A stretch of DNA of 21,703 nt from Lingula anatina (taxonomy: Eukaryota > Brachiopoda > Lingulata > Lingulida > Lingulidae). This document shows positions 9,474 through 19,234 of the stretch, one piece after another. Made by a program: the position numbers and the translations under genes. A model generated the notes under the pieces. That model was given only the letters and a program-made list of their open reading frames with translations, searched no databases and was not told where the DNA came from. The first letter of the stretch is position 1; each line of letters starts with the position of its first letter. The DNA lies in the NCBI RefSeq assembly GCF_001039355.2, contig NW_019776068.1, positions 4,098 through 25,800 of the forward strand, read 5' to 3'.

Positions 9474-10008
9474 TCCTTTACTAAGACGTATACGTAACCC
9501 ACACCAATAATATAAAATAATATAAAAACACAATACGCCTCGCGGTTTCAATAGGCAATCAATATCAACATAACGGCTGCGGCTGGGTATTAACCTGGAA
9601 ATATTACAATGAAAATATAAACTGTTTACGTGACGTTGACCATTGTGACCCACACAATAGAGCAGTACACTAGCATATACCAGTACACAATAGAGCAGTA
9701 CACTAGCATATGCCAGTACACAATAGAGCAGGAGAATTTGTGTGTATACCTGACAGCAATGGCGGTCGTATAAAGTACTCAGTAGAAGTCTGGGTTGTAA
9801 CAGGATTAAGGAAAACAGGTATACTTACGTTATAGTATGAGGTTTCATGTGTACCGATATCAAATGGTTCTAACATACCCAGTTTTAATGGCATTGTTTA
9901 AATGCTTTTTCGTCGTCATTAGATCTTCTCATTTTATAGTATCATAATATGAAGTGAGACGTACGTCCACTCCATTCGTCCTCCTGTACAAGTTCAGTCA
10001 TATTCTAA
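9474..10008. other. Intergenic spacer
   Basis: No gene is seen. It contains a 33-bp tandem repeat (9652-9730), listed separately. Confidence 0.4.
9652..9730. repeat. 33-bp minisatellite, ~2.4 copies
   Basis: The unit acacaatagagcagtacac + tagcatat(a/g)ccagt repeats twice in full, plus a partial copy, with one mismatch. Confidence 0.92.
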
Positions 10009-10292
10009 CCCGCAAGAAAATGCAGTAGTATCGAAGTAGCAAAGAAGCTTTAACGCAGTAGTGGTGTGGAGCATATTTGCAGTAGAAATTCAGTATAGCC
10101 TACTGCAATTCTACTTCAAAAATTACATAGGGTTTTACAGAGGAGGAGCATTAATGCAGTAGATTAGCAGCATGATAGAAGCATGTTTCATATATGCTAA
10201 TTAGCTCCCACATCGAAGCAGATTTGAAGCATGTTTGCAGTATGATTGCAGTAGTCGACTGCGCTGGAGTATCTACTTCGTTTTCGTGCGGG
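10009..10292. mobile_element. ~284 bp MITE directly upstream of the Roc-COR gene
   Basis: The left end cccgcaagaaaatgcagtag and the reverse complement of the right end (cccgcacgaaaacgaagtag) match with few differences. The interior is built of repeated gcagtag / agcatg motifs in both orientations. No target duplication is clear. Its right edge is 32 nt before the ATG used for the next gene, so it may supply promoter or 5' UTR sequence. Confidence 0.7.
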
Positions 10293-10324
10293 AAGTCACA
10301 GCGAGAGGAAAGTGAGACGGGAAA

Positions 10325-10379
10325 ATGACAGAAGTCTCAGATGGTGGGATTGACCCCCTAAGAAATGTTACTGATTTTG
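10325..10379 (+). CDS. Roc-COR gene exon 1 (start)
   Basis: It encodes MTEVSDGGIDPLRNVTDF plus one base. The donor is g|gtaagttttg. No signal peptide is seen, which fits a cytosolic protein. Confidence 0.7.
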
Positions 10380-12423
10380 GTAAGTTTTGTGAATTATCTT
10401 TTTTCTGAAAGCGATGTCCTTTTGATAACCCCGTATGAGTCGAACTAATAAATTACCTATATTTGTTGTAATGTAAAACTAAAGTGCTCTCATAACAAAA
10501 TAACACTCTTGTACACTTTAAGAAAACATTGAGATTTGGGACTTAACTTTGGGTACTCTATAAAAGTATAACATTTTGATTCTGGAATGATAATTTATCT
10601 AGAGTGGGACTTGTGCAGGGTACTATATAAAATCGCAATGTATTTCAGTAATGTAAACATTAGGTATTTGTAGAATAGAACATATTAGTGAAAACCTTAA
10701 TACTTCATTTTGTCGTATTCTGTAGGTGGTGAAGACCTGGATACAGTAATAGGTAAGTGAAGTGTTGGAAACGTATTTGCCTGTGTAACACAATATACAC
10801 ACACTGGACAATAGAAGCGTCACCCCCTGAATCACAGTAATCAAAGTTATAATGCCTTGTCTACTTATAATGTGACTAATGAGTATAAAACCGCTGTACC
10901 ATGGAATTGTATTGTTGGTCTTTTTGTGAAATTTGATGTTAATAAAATGATACCAGGATATCATTCCACAGTCATTTATCTCCCTCAAAGTACTGGTTCA
11001 GTAGGGGTGACACCTGTATTGTCCAGTGTGTGTATATATATACCAAGACACAGATAGGTAGAGTGTACTATCAGTCCAGAAGACGAAATATTGGTTGGTA
11101 AATATCAGCTAATTTCCCCTACAGATGTATTAAAATTAATGAAACTCCCAAAGTTATATGCTCGTACATCCTAGATATTTAGAGACAGTAAACCTCATAC
11201 CTCGATTAAAGTAGGCAGAAAGCTTACATTACATGGCATTTAAATTGATAATACATTTATTTTGTATACATTATATTTTTCAGCGGAAGAGATTGGTAAG
11301 TATTGAAAAAATCACAATATAATGAAAGTAAAGAAAGTCGACCTAAATTGTAACCAGAGAGCCTTCATCACAGAATTGAGTACGCTTTGGGTGAACATTG
11401 TAAATTGGAAACCGTTTTGTCCTGTCTATAATATTGCATATTTCCGTAAATATTTTTTAAAAATCTTAATCAATTATACATCTATATTCATCCTCAATAT
11501 ATTTCTCTTTCAGCAAGTTTGGGTAAGTATGTAGAACAAATCAGGAACAGTAGAAGGTATAGAATTAACCTTTAAAATGTAAAATAGAACTAGAGTTGAA
11601 ACAAATATGTAAGTGTGTATGCTTTTGGTCAACAGTGTGGTTTTTTTGAGTCATTTTAGCCAATTTCCTTTACTTCCTATCTTCATCAATACTTTTACAT
11701 AAGCGACTACATTTTACATATTCTGTGACTACTTGTGTAACAGTTTCATACAACGAACCCATAATTTCAACTAGTTCACGGGTATTGTACAAAGACACAC
11801 TAATTACCGTAATTTTGGTACGTAAGATACTAATTATATCAGCTTAATCTATGTGTGTTTTTTTATTATGTATTAAGACATATATCAGGCAGCGTGTGCG
11901 GAGGGAACACAGAGAGTGTACAGAGCCAATGTGATAGTGGTTGGTCAGGGAGGCATTGGGAAAACACACCTTTGCCGAAATCTGCTGGGAGAAGACTTCA
12001 CTGAGGACGACCCGGTGACGAACGGTATTGAGGTATCTGGGTGTATTCTGGAGAAACACACTGCAGGGACATCATGGCAGAGAAAAGGTGACAAACACCA
12101 CTTTACGTCTATTATAACACCAACTTTATTAAATTATTAAAGACTATATATATATGCAGTATATTGTTTGTTTTTTTCTGTCTCTCATACTTAGAACTAA
12201 TATAGGAAATAAAACTTTGATTTTTTTAATGCATTTACTTTGACAAAGCGTATTATCTGTTTACATTTCCCAATATTTCCCGTTGTGTAGAGTCCAGTGC
12301 AAATTACTGCATTGAGGCACTGGCCAGGGGCTTCAAGGAATACAGAGAAACCAGTAAGTAAATGTTGTGATAATAGATAATATTGTTTTTTTATAATTTT
12401 CTTTAAAAAGTGAATCAATAGTT

Positions 12424-12463
<40 letters not shown>

Positions 12464-14637
12464 CAGTCGTTATGATGAAAGGTGAACATTATATAGTCAA
12501 GTAATATTACAAATATTAAATATCAGTCATACATTGATGAAGCTGCTCTAGACAGACGTCGGAATATAATATTTGAGGTCATAACCTCCATATTAGCTGT
12601 TGGTTGAAGAAAACTTACTTAATTATATCAAATATTTCTATACAAATTTTTTTTTTAACAAATACGGTTTGTAATCGGCAATTTAAATTTGGTACATGTC
12701 ACTCCTCTATTTCGGTGTAGGTACAAGAAAGTATCGCACAGCAGAGTAATTTTTTTTTATCTTTTAGAGAAAACAAACAAGACTACTGTACGGAAAAACA
12801 TTATAGATGGAGATGAAGTGACTGTGAAGCAGGTTCTTGAAAAAAGCCAAGGACAACCAGATGTTCCAGATTTACTGACTCTCTGGGACTTTGGCGGTCA
12901 GTATGTCTTCTACACGACACATCAAACTTTCCTCACATGGCGAGCTGTCTACTTACTGGTGTTTGACCTCACCAAGGAGTTAAATGACCCTGTCCATGTC
13001 GAGCGAGTGGGCAGAACTGGACCAAAACCAGTGGATAGCGTCCCAGACACTGTTGGTGGTGCGTTCAGTTGTCTTTAACATTTTTAAATTAATTGGTTNC
13101 TTCAATGAAGTTGGCATTAGTGAAATTGTCATATTAGATCCACAATGGCTGATCGATGCCTTTGCATCCTTAATAACTGTAGAGAAGTACCATAAAGTTT
13201 CTAAACCAGAAGTCAGGGGTTATTGGAAGATGCTGGATGATAGAGGAGAACTAGATGAACGACTGATTGACAGTGTGTGGGAACAAGACGCCGAGCTGAA
13301 GGGAAATAAACAGATTCTTCTTCGCATTTGTCAACGCTTTGACTTGCTAGTTGAACTACCGGAGGAACAAGCCAACGACAAATGGAAGAAATATTTAGTA
13401 CCTTGTGTGCTAAAAAACCAACCCATTCCAGACGGTTATTTGAAAATGCAGAAAATTCCTCCATTATATTTGATGTTTGACGGCGGATTCTGTCCCCCTG
13501 GTCTCTTTCATCGCCTGGTGGTCTGCTGCTACAGGAAGTGGTCATCTCACGACCAAAATCCATACTGCGACTATGCATGCTTCAAGGTGGACCGCTCAAT
13601 TCACACAATATTGGAGTTATGTAATGAAGGAGACGGCACATTCAAACTCATGGTTGGCTCTTTGAAAAGAAGTGTCAACGTCTTGGAGGGCGACAGTGCA
13701 TTCCAGGTACTTAGCTATATCATGCAGGAGCTAGACCGACTTATTGGCGCCTACTTCCCTTACCTGAAGTACAACATTGGGTTCCGCTTCCCACACGGCC
13801 TGGAGAAACTGACAGAAGATCTGAAGACAGAGATGTTGGAGAGTGACGACGTGTGTCCGCCTGGATGCCGAGAAGTTATTGAAACCGCCCCGTACAGGAA
13901 GTGGCTCAGGAAAAATGAAAATACCTTTTGTCCATCAGCCAGAATCGGTAGGTGAATATCTGCAGGTATTGTCGTTTCATTTTCTTTTTACTTAAAGTAA
14001 ATATACACATGTATCAAGATTCGGGTATTACTAAGTAACACTAGATCTAGACATTCAGTGTTTTGACAAAACTAAGCGGATTTGCACACTTCTACATGTA
14101 TTTGTACTTATTTTATTTTAAATAAGGCACGTGCAGTTAAAGTCATAATTATTAAAATATTGTATAAAAATAATTGAGACACTTTTGCATTAGATAATAA
14201 ACGAATGTAAACACATAAAATCCAAATACAAAATGACAAATATTATTTAAGTATGCCAGGAAACTGATTTTGTTGATAAATATTCACTGTTACATTTAAT
14301 ACATATGTTACTTGTTATATATTGACGATTGTGTTATGGTTTCTATTGTTTCATTTTTATAGCTGTCTATCCACCTGATGACTTGATGTGCGACTTAGCA
14401 AGAAATATTGGATTTGAGTGGGAGGAAGTAGCTGCCTATCTTGGAGTGGAGAGACCTCAGATAGATCATCTCAAACTCAACTTCCCCAGTGACGCACTTG
14501 GTCAGATTCGCAATATGCTGTTTCAGTGGAGAGAAGGAATGGGGGCTTGTAGCAATGAGGAGCGTCGAGACAAGTTGAAGAAAGCGTTGGCAAGGGCCAG
14601 ACGTAACGACTTAGCGGACAGTCTTAAGCTTGGGTAA
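10325..14637 (+). CDS. Roc-COR GTPase with C-terminal Death domain, nine exons
   Basis: The joined exons are 10325-10379, 10726-10752, 11284-11295, 11514-11522, 11878-12087, 12291-12353, 12768-13058, ~13099-13947 and 14363-14637. All placed introns are phase 1 with GT-AG borders. Domain order: short N-terminal linker; Roc GTPase with P-loop GQGGIGKT (11943-11966) and G3 DFGGQ (12887-12901); COR from about 13100; Death domain in the last exon. ROCO proteins are cytosolic GTP-binding scaffolds that often dimerise through COR, and a Death domain would recruit other Death-fold partners (family knowledge). Odd points: the N-terminal exons are microexons, and the Roc half with the G4 (N/TKxD) and G5 motifs is absent around the N at 13099. 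Start choice: ATG in good context (gggaaaATGa). Upstream exons cannot be excluded. A signalling or immune role is inferred. Confidence 0.85.
10726..10752 (+). CDS. Roc-COR gene exon 2 (27 nt)
   Basis: The acceptor is ttctgtag and the donor gtaagtga. Spliced in phase 1 it reads GGEDLDTVI. Confidence 0.7.
10798..11032. mobile_element. 235-bp MITE with ~35-bp TIRs and TA target sites (in intron 2)
   Basis: The left end cacacactggacaatagaag and the inverted right end (cacacactggacaatacagg) align over ~35 bp, through gtcacccc. Both sides are flanked by TA (10796-10797, 11033-11034). This is the hallmark of a Tc1/mariner-mobilised MITE. No ORF of its own. Confidence 0.82.
11284..11295 (+). CDS. 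Roc-COR gene exon 3 (12-nt microexon)
   Basis: The sequence cggaagagattg lies between ttatatttttcag and gtaagtattg. In phase 1 it reads AEEI. Confidence 0.7.
11514..11522 (+). CDS. Roc-COR gene exon 4 (9-nt microexon)
   Basis: The sequence caagtttgg lies between ttctctttcag and gtaagtatg. In phase 1 it reads ASL. Exon length, phase, sequence (caagtttgg versus gaagttcgg) and the intron start (gtaagtatg-gaacaaa...) all resemble the microexons in the 1-1861 array. Confidence 0.72.
11878..12353 (+). CDS. Roc-COR gene exons 5-6 (Roc domain, P-loop)
   Basis: Exon 5 (11878-12087, 210 nt) reads DIYQAACAEGTQRVYRANV and continues into IVVGQGGIGKTHLCRNLLGE, the Walker A strand-loop-helix. It then has VTNGIEV, the likely switch I region. 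The acceptor at 11877 is chosen over one at 11888 because only it keeps phase 1. Exon 6 (12291-12353, 63 nt) encodes a helix (ESSANYCIEALARGFKEYRET). Donors are gtgaca and gtaagt. Confidence 0.85.
12427..12461. repeat. (AT)n microsatellite in intron 6
   Basis: About 17 AT dinucleotides without interruption. Confidence 0.95.
12768..13058 (+). CDS. Roc-COR gene exon 7 (Roc G3 region)
   Basis: The acceptor is ttatcttttag. It encodes LLTLWDFGGQYVFYTTHQTF, then AVYLLVFDLTKELNDP and SVPDTVG. DFGGQ is the G3 (Walker B/switch II) motif typical of Roc domains. The donor gtgcgt at 13059 leaves phase 1, as everywhere else in this gene, and would let a following AT complete Asp (DTVGD is usual in the family). 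Reading past 13058 runs into a stop within 20 nt, which supports this exon end. Confidence 0.82.
13099..13099. other. Single N: probable assembly gap inside the Roc-COR gene
   Basis: Left of the N is intron start (13059-13098). Right of it the COR frame is immediately open (FNEVGISEIVILDPQWLIDAF). The intron end, its acceptor and roughly 100-150 residues (Roc G4/G5 and the Roc-COR junction) are absent. A collapsed gap explains this best; a true deletion is the alternative. Confidence 0.65.
13100..13947 (+). CDS. Roc-COR gene exon 8 (COR domain)
   Basis: This is an uninterrupted frame of ~283 residues from YFNEVG-like sequence through DPQWLIDAFASLITVEKYHK, IDSVWEQDAELKGNKQILL, RFDLLVELPE, YLVPCVL, IPPLYLMFDGGFCPPGLFHR and VLSYIMQELDRLIGAYFPYL. 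This is the characteristic series of the COR (C-terminal of Roc) domain, including LDPQWL and the P-x-LFxR-L-V block. It ends at ATC G|gtaggt (phase 1). The 5' end of the exon is missing at the N. Confidence 0.87.
14363..14637 (+). CDS. Roc-COR gene exon 9 (Death domain, stop)
   Basis: The acceptor is catttttatag. 91 residues end in TAA. The pattern DDLMCDLARNIGFEWEEVAAYLG, then IDHLKLNFP, QIRNMLFQWREG and KKALARARRNDLADSL is a classic six-helix Death domain, with the conserved W in helix 2 and in QWRE. It fills the whole exon, which is typical of a shuffled phase-1 domain exon. Confidence 0.9.
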
Positions 14638-14904
14638 TACTGAACTGCTAAACTACACAGACATAAGACGTACATTTGATAGTGGATTCTATCTCAAAAC
14701 AGACATTAGGTCAACATTTTTGTAGCAGGTATTGTTCAGATTTTTGATTGCTGTAGTGATTTTGAGAACTCGTTTTGTGTTCTTGTTTCACGTGTCCATC
14801 ATTGCTCACCGTACTGGCAGATTTCAATAATTGATTTTATTATTTATAATCTTAATATTTGCATGCACAGTTGTGTCATTCAAATTGCCCTTGTATATAT
14901 TGCG
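14638..14904 (+). repeat. 3' flank of the Roc-COR gene, homologous to 8603-8792
   Basis: Positions 14716-14904 align with 8603-8792 almost end to end: tttttgtagcagg, gctgtagtgattttga, tgtgttcttgttca, tactggcagat-tcaat, ttattattta-a-tctt, gt-tgtcattcaaattgc. Indels are few. It probably represents 3' UTR inherited by duplication. Confidence 0.8.
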
Positions 14905-15354
14905 GGTGTTCATAAGTTGAAAAACATATTAATTAGAATTACACTTATTTTTGCTACAAATAGTTTGATATGAGAGTGAAATCTTCCAGGTAGCTTTCTT
15001 GGGATTAAACAAAATTGTCATTTTGCAGATATAAAAATTAACTCAGAATTACATTGATGAACAATGACAGAAGACAAATTCATGAGATGTGTAATTTCAG
15101 TATGTTACCAAACCAAGTAAAACCAGTCATAATACCCATCCATTCAAATCAAATATTATAGTTATCAACAAGAATAATATCACAATGAAATGTTCAAACA
15201 AAACGATTCTATCAAAAGGGTGTGAATTTTGTATAATGAAGATACCATGCAATTGAAATGATACCAACATATTATGTCCAGTAAATTTTACAGTCTTGAA
15301 TAATTTTTTTTTGACCTCAAAATTTTTCTGACATTTTAGGAAACTCATTGTTTT

Positions 15355-15390
<36 letters not shown>

Positions 15391-16140
15391 AAAATTATTT
15401 GAACACAATTTTACAGAATTTTAGCCCATGATTCACAAATATGTTTAAGACTTGATAAAGTGGCAGAGGCAGCCAAAAGGGACTACATTTTTTCTATGAG
15501 TAAGTAAAACATGTAAATAAACAAAAGGTGGATGGTTTACTCAAATGTTAGCTTTTTCTGCACTTGTTTCATTGTGCCTAGTTTTTCTTACATTTAGTAA
15601 AATTTTATTAGTTATTTGCTTATGCCATATTATTTGCTTAAATGCCATATTAAGAAATAATATAGATTTAGTATTTTTTTGCAACTTTCTAAATATTGTT
15701 TGTTACACTATTAAACAACGTTTAAAACTTTAATTAATTATAAATTTATTATTCAGCTAAAATAGAACTTAATGAGCTTACTGATATTATAACAAGCATT
15801 TTTTACACTCACATATCTTTGCAAGTATTTTCACTTATATATATATAATTGTTTATGTTTAATTTTTCATAATTTTTGATACTCTTGCTCAAAATGGTTG
15901 GTACACGGAAATTTTGGGATGCATATCGCCCTGTTTCTTTCATTATTATTGATATTACCAAATTAATACTGTTTATTTTGTTAAATATGTGAAGCTGGAG
16001 AATTGGTAAAGTCAAGGAGAAACAACCAATGCAAATTTGAAAAAACATTAATTTATTTAGTTTTTTTTTCTCATGCCCCCCAAAACAGTACCAAATGAAA
16101 AATTAAACATAAATTTATACTGTGATTGACAATTAATATG

Positions 16141-16235
<95 letters not shown>

Positions 16236-16923
16236 TGGTTTGTTTGTAACAGGATGAAATGGGAAGTGAGTATTATTAGATTAAAAGAGCATTGGTCAGT
16301 AATGGGTAATGGGTTTTAAATGGTTCAATTTAACATAATGAACTGAAGATGCTTCACTGTTACTTATAAACTGAGTAGAATCTAACAGATAGTTTTATTA
16401 TATGATAGGATTGTATTGGTAAACAAATGACCAACATTTGTTTTCGTAAGTATAATGTTATGTTGCTTCATGATTGTTTGTGCTTAGTTTTTGACTGAAT
16501 GGCAACTTATTAACAGAAACTGTATATATGTATGCTTAAACATATTTTAATGGATTCATAAAATTTAGGATAAATTAAGATAATGATTACCAGATGGATG
16601 ATTAATTGATTAATAATTGTTAATATTTTAGATACATGTATTAAAGAACAGAAGGAGTATTAATTATAAAGTACTAGTATATAGCCAATTAATGCAACTA
16701 TTATATGTTACGTTACATTCTAGTTATATTTACTGGAGGGAATAGATATTATGTCATGTAACATGTTAATCCAATTTTTTTGTCATATGACAAGAATGAG
16801 TAGTTCCATATAAACAGAATATATGATATGATCAAATATCTAATGTTTGGGTAAATTTAATTAAGCATGATTTCAAATAAAATGGTTTTAACTTTTATGA
16901 TAAATAATTTTATTGGTAATAGA

Positions 16924-16966
<43 letters not shown>

Positions 16967-17107
16967 GCAAAAGTTTTGAGGCTCAAAACTTATTTGAGCA
17001 GGAGCAAGAGATTATTATGATAAGGTTTATTTAGGCTGTGGACTGTGGAAGCATTATATTTGCTCATACTTGAATGAAGTCAAAAAGATGTGTTGGCATT
17101 CCTTATA
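14905..17107. other. AT-rich intergenic region with simple repeats
   Basis: No gene is seen. It holds a 31-nt A run (15358-15388), an ~87-nt (TA)n tract (16144-16231) and a 35-nt T run (16931-16965). The short ORFs here are AT-rich noise without recognisable motifs. Confidence 0.5.
16144..16231. repeat. (TA)n microsatellite, ~43 copies
   Basis: A long uninterrupted TA run, the largest simple repeat in the window. Confidence 0.97.
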
Positions 17108-18087
17108 CCCCCGTCACACTAGAGGCAGAATGAACAAGAATGCCGTGGGAAAGACAATTCTTTGTGCATTCCTGGATATTCAAAGAGCATTCTAAAAATT
17201 CCAAGTACATTTCAAATAGTTTTACCCATTCTTGTGGTCGGCCTGAATGTTAAAAACGTTTGAAGTGCATTCCAAGTGGATAATTATTGCATGGCATTTG
17301 AATAGTATTCTAACTACACTATAAACTGCATTTTAAATATTCTCACGGCATTCTGGCAACATTCGGAACATTCTGATCACATTTGAGGGATATTCGAACT
17401 GACACGTGACTTAATGCCCCCGTCAAACTTATTCGGAACCACCAGGAATCAAGCAGATCCAGCCAGAATTAATTAATTGATAAATTTGTGCCATAATCAG
17501 GATTGGATTTCAAATTGCAGTTAGAATTAATATTCCGAATGAAATTTAAATGCCGTACGAGTGTGGTTTGACTGCTGGCCAAATACTCACTGAAGTATGT
17601 AAGAAGGTGCCTCGAATGATATATGAAGCAAACTCAAATGCAGTCAACTGCTCCCGTTATGGCTGCCAATGATGGTTTGTAATATAAATAATTCAAACAT
17701 AATACAGCTGAAATACCTAAAATATTTAATTAAAATTACTTTCTAACATGTTTAGAATGTAACACGATGTCCAGAGTGTATAAATAACGCCACAGGAATG
17801 GTAACTGATCATAATGTTTCGAATGCTGTCAGAATGCCGTGAGAATATTTAGAATGCAGTCATAGTGCAGTTAGAATACTGTTCAAATGCCATTTGATAA
17901 TTCTCCACTTGGAATGCACTTTGAAAGTTTTTGACATGACAAAAACATTTGAGCTGGCTACCAGAATGGGTAAAAATATTTGGAATGCACTCGGAATTTT
18001 TAGAATGCTCTTCAAATAACCTGGAATGCACAAAGAAATGTATTTTCGATGCCATTCTTAATCATTCCGCCTCTAGTGTGACGGGGG
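17108..18087. mobile_element. ~980 bp foldback element with ~260-bp inverted arms
   Basis: The left end cccccgtcacactagaggc (17108-) is the inverse of the right end (-18087), and both sides are flanked by TATA (17104-17107, 18088-18091). The inverted similarity runs deep: about 17108-17370 pairs with 17816-18087, for example tattctaactacactata on the left against tattctaactgcactatg in the inverted right arm. The arms are full of cattc / gaatg motifs. No transposase is visible. It could form a very long hairpin as DNA or RNA. Confidence 0.85.
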
Positions 18088-18452
18088 TATAAAATCCCGC
18101 CAGAATGTTTCGAATGTGCCTCGGATGAGGTGAAATATTAATTTTGCAAGCAATCGAACTACACTAGTACGCCATCCAAAGTATATTCTAAATATTCTTA
18201 CTGCCTTCTGACAGCATTATAGATATTCCTAGTTTTCCAACTACATTCGAACTGCATTTGAGAGCTACACAGTCAGAAATGCACTCATCATTCCAGGCAA
18301 ATTCAAGTGCATTCTGAGTGTTCCAACGGTACTCTTACAATAATTAAGGTCAATTCAAAAAATTTTTCCCAAATGTGGTGCAAATTTTTAAAATTCTTCA
18401 TTCAGCCTCATTCTTCTTGATTCCTGCTGATTCCAATTAAGTGTGACGGGGG
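17417..18452. mobile_element. Second pair of related inverted ends, interleaved with the foldback
   Basis: The left end cccccgtcaaacttattcgg, with accaggaatcaagcag after it (17417-17456), pairs with the right end at 18413-18452 (ttcttgattcctgctgattc then aattaagtgtgacggggg). Similarity past ~40 bp is weak. The left end lies inside the foldback loop and the right end outside it, so the two pairs are interleaved rather than nested. Confidence 0.7.
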
Positions 18453-19234
18453 TAGTAGGTGTGTGTGAAAGTTATCTTCCAGAGTTTCTCAATGAAAAGT
18501 TAGGGAGATAAACATGAAAGAATGTTGTTTAGGCTGATAATTCATTACAAGTATCGGAATGAAAATTGAATAAAGCAACTTTTTGATTTTGGAACCAACA
18601 AGGCAGTTCTGTTGTCACCGAGTCCGACATCGCCCACTGATAATACTTATTCAAGGATTTGTGACAATTTCAATGATTTCTATTTTTCTCCTTCAGTTGC
18701 CTATAATTTAGTATTGTGTTCAGATATTGATTTTTCAAAAAAATTTTCCTCTTAAAGCTTCAAAAACCTATGGTGCTTCTATTGGTCTCTTTTTGACATT
18801 AATCACAGCAGTGGCAAATCATAGCGAGATATGATCATGCTGACATCACAGCAAATTGTAGCAGGAATATCTTGTGTCCAATAAAGCCACAGTGTCCACT
18901 TCAATCCTCCCAAGTAAAAATAAGTGTGAAAGAAAATATCTTATATTTTATTGTTCCTCAAGATTTCGCCTTCTCTCTTTTCCAAGCATAATGAAGTGCA
19001 TCACTGCCCATTTGTATAAATTATTCACGTTTTGCTCCACGCACAAAAATAACTCCCAGTAAAAATTGATAGACTAACTTTAGTTTTTTCTTACATTTGA
19101 GACTATTTGTATAATAGCCTTACTGTTCGTAAATTGTAGAAGGTCCCAACAATATCAACTGAATTCCATTTATTTACTAAATCGACAAAACTGTTTTTAG
19201 AAAGGAGAACAAATATCAAAAGACAATAATATAT
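18453..19234. other. AT-rich intergenic, nothing recognisable
   Basis: No ORF with recognisable motifs and no strong repeat was seen. It lies between the repeat cluster and the presumed 3' end of the minus-strand gene. Confidence 0.4.

Noticed and set aside
10623-10988. 121-codon minus-strand open frame
   Set aside because: It covers a Roc-COR microexon, intron and half of a MITE, and has no recognisable domain.
11886-11889. Alternative acceptor (atatcag) for Roc-COR exon 5
   Set aside because: It would put the P-loop out of frame with the phase-1 upstream exons. The acceptor at 11877 keeps the frame.
12984-13098. In-frame N-terminal extension of the COR frame upstream of the N
   Set aside because: It overlaps the well-supported Roc frame of exon 7 out of frame and then reads intron. 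It is an artefact of the missing sequence at the N.
13213-13578. 121-codon minus-strand open frame
   Set aside because: It is the shadow of the COR-domain exon.
15127-16048. Several 60-93 codon open frames
   Set aside because: They are AT-rich, include poly(A)-derived phenylalanine runs, and have no motif or codon signal.
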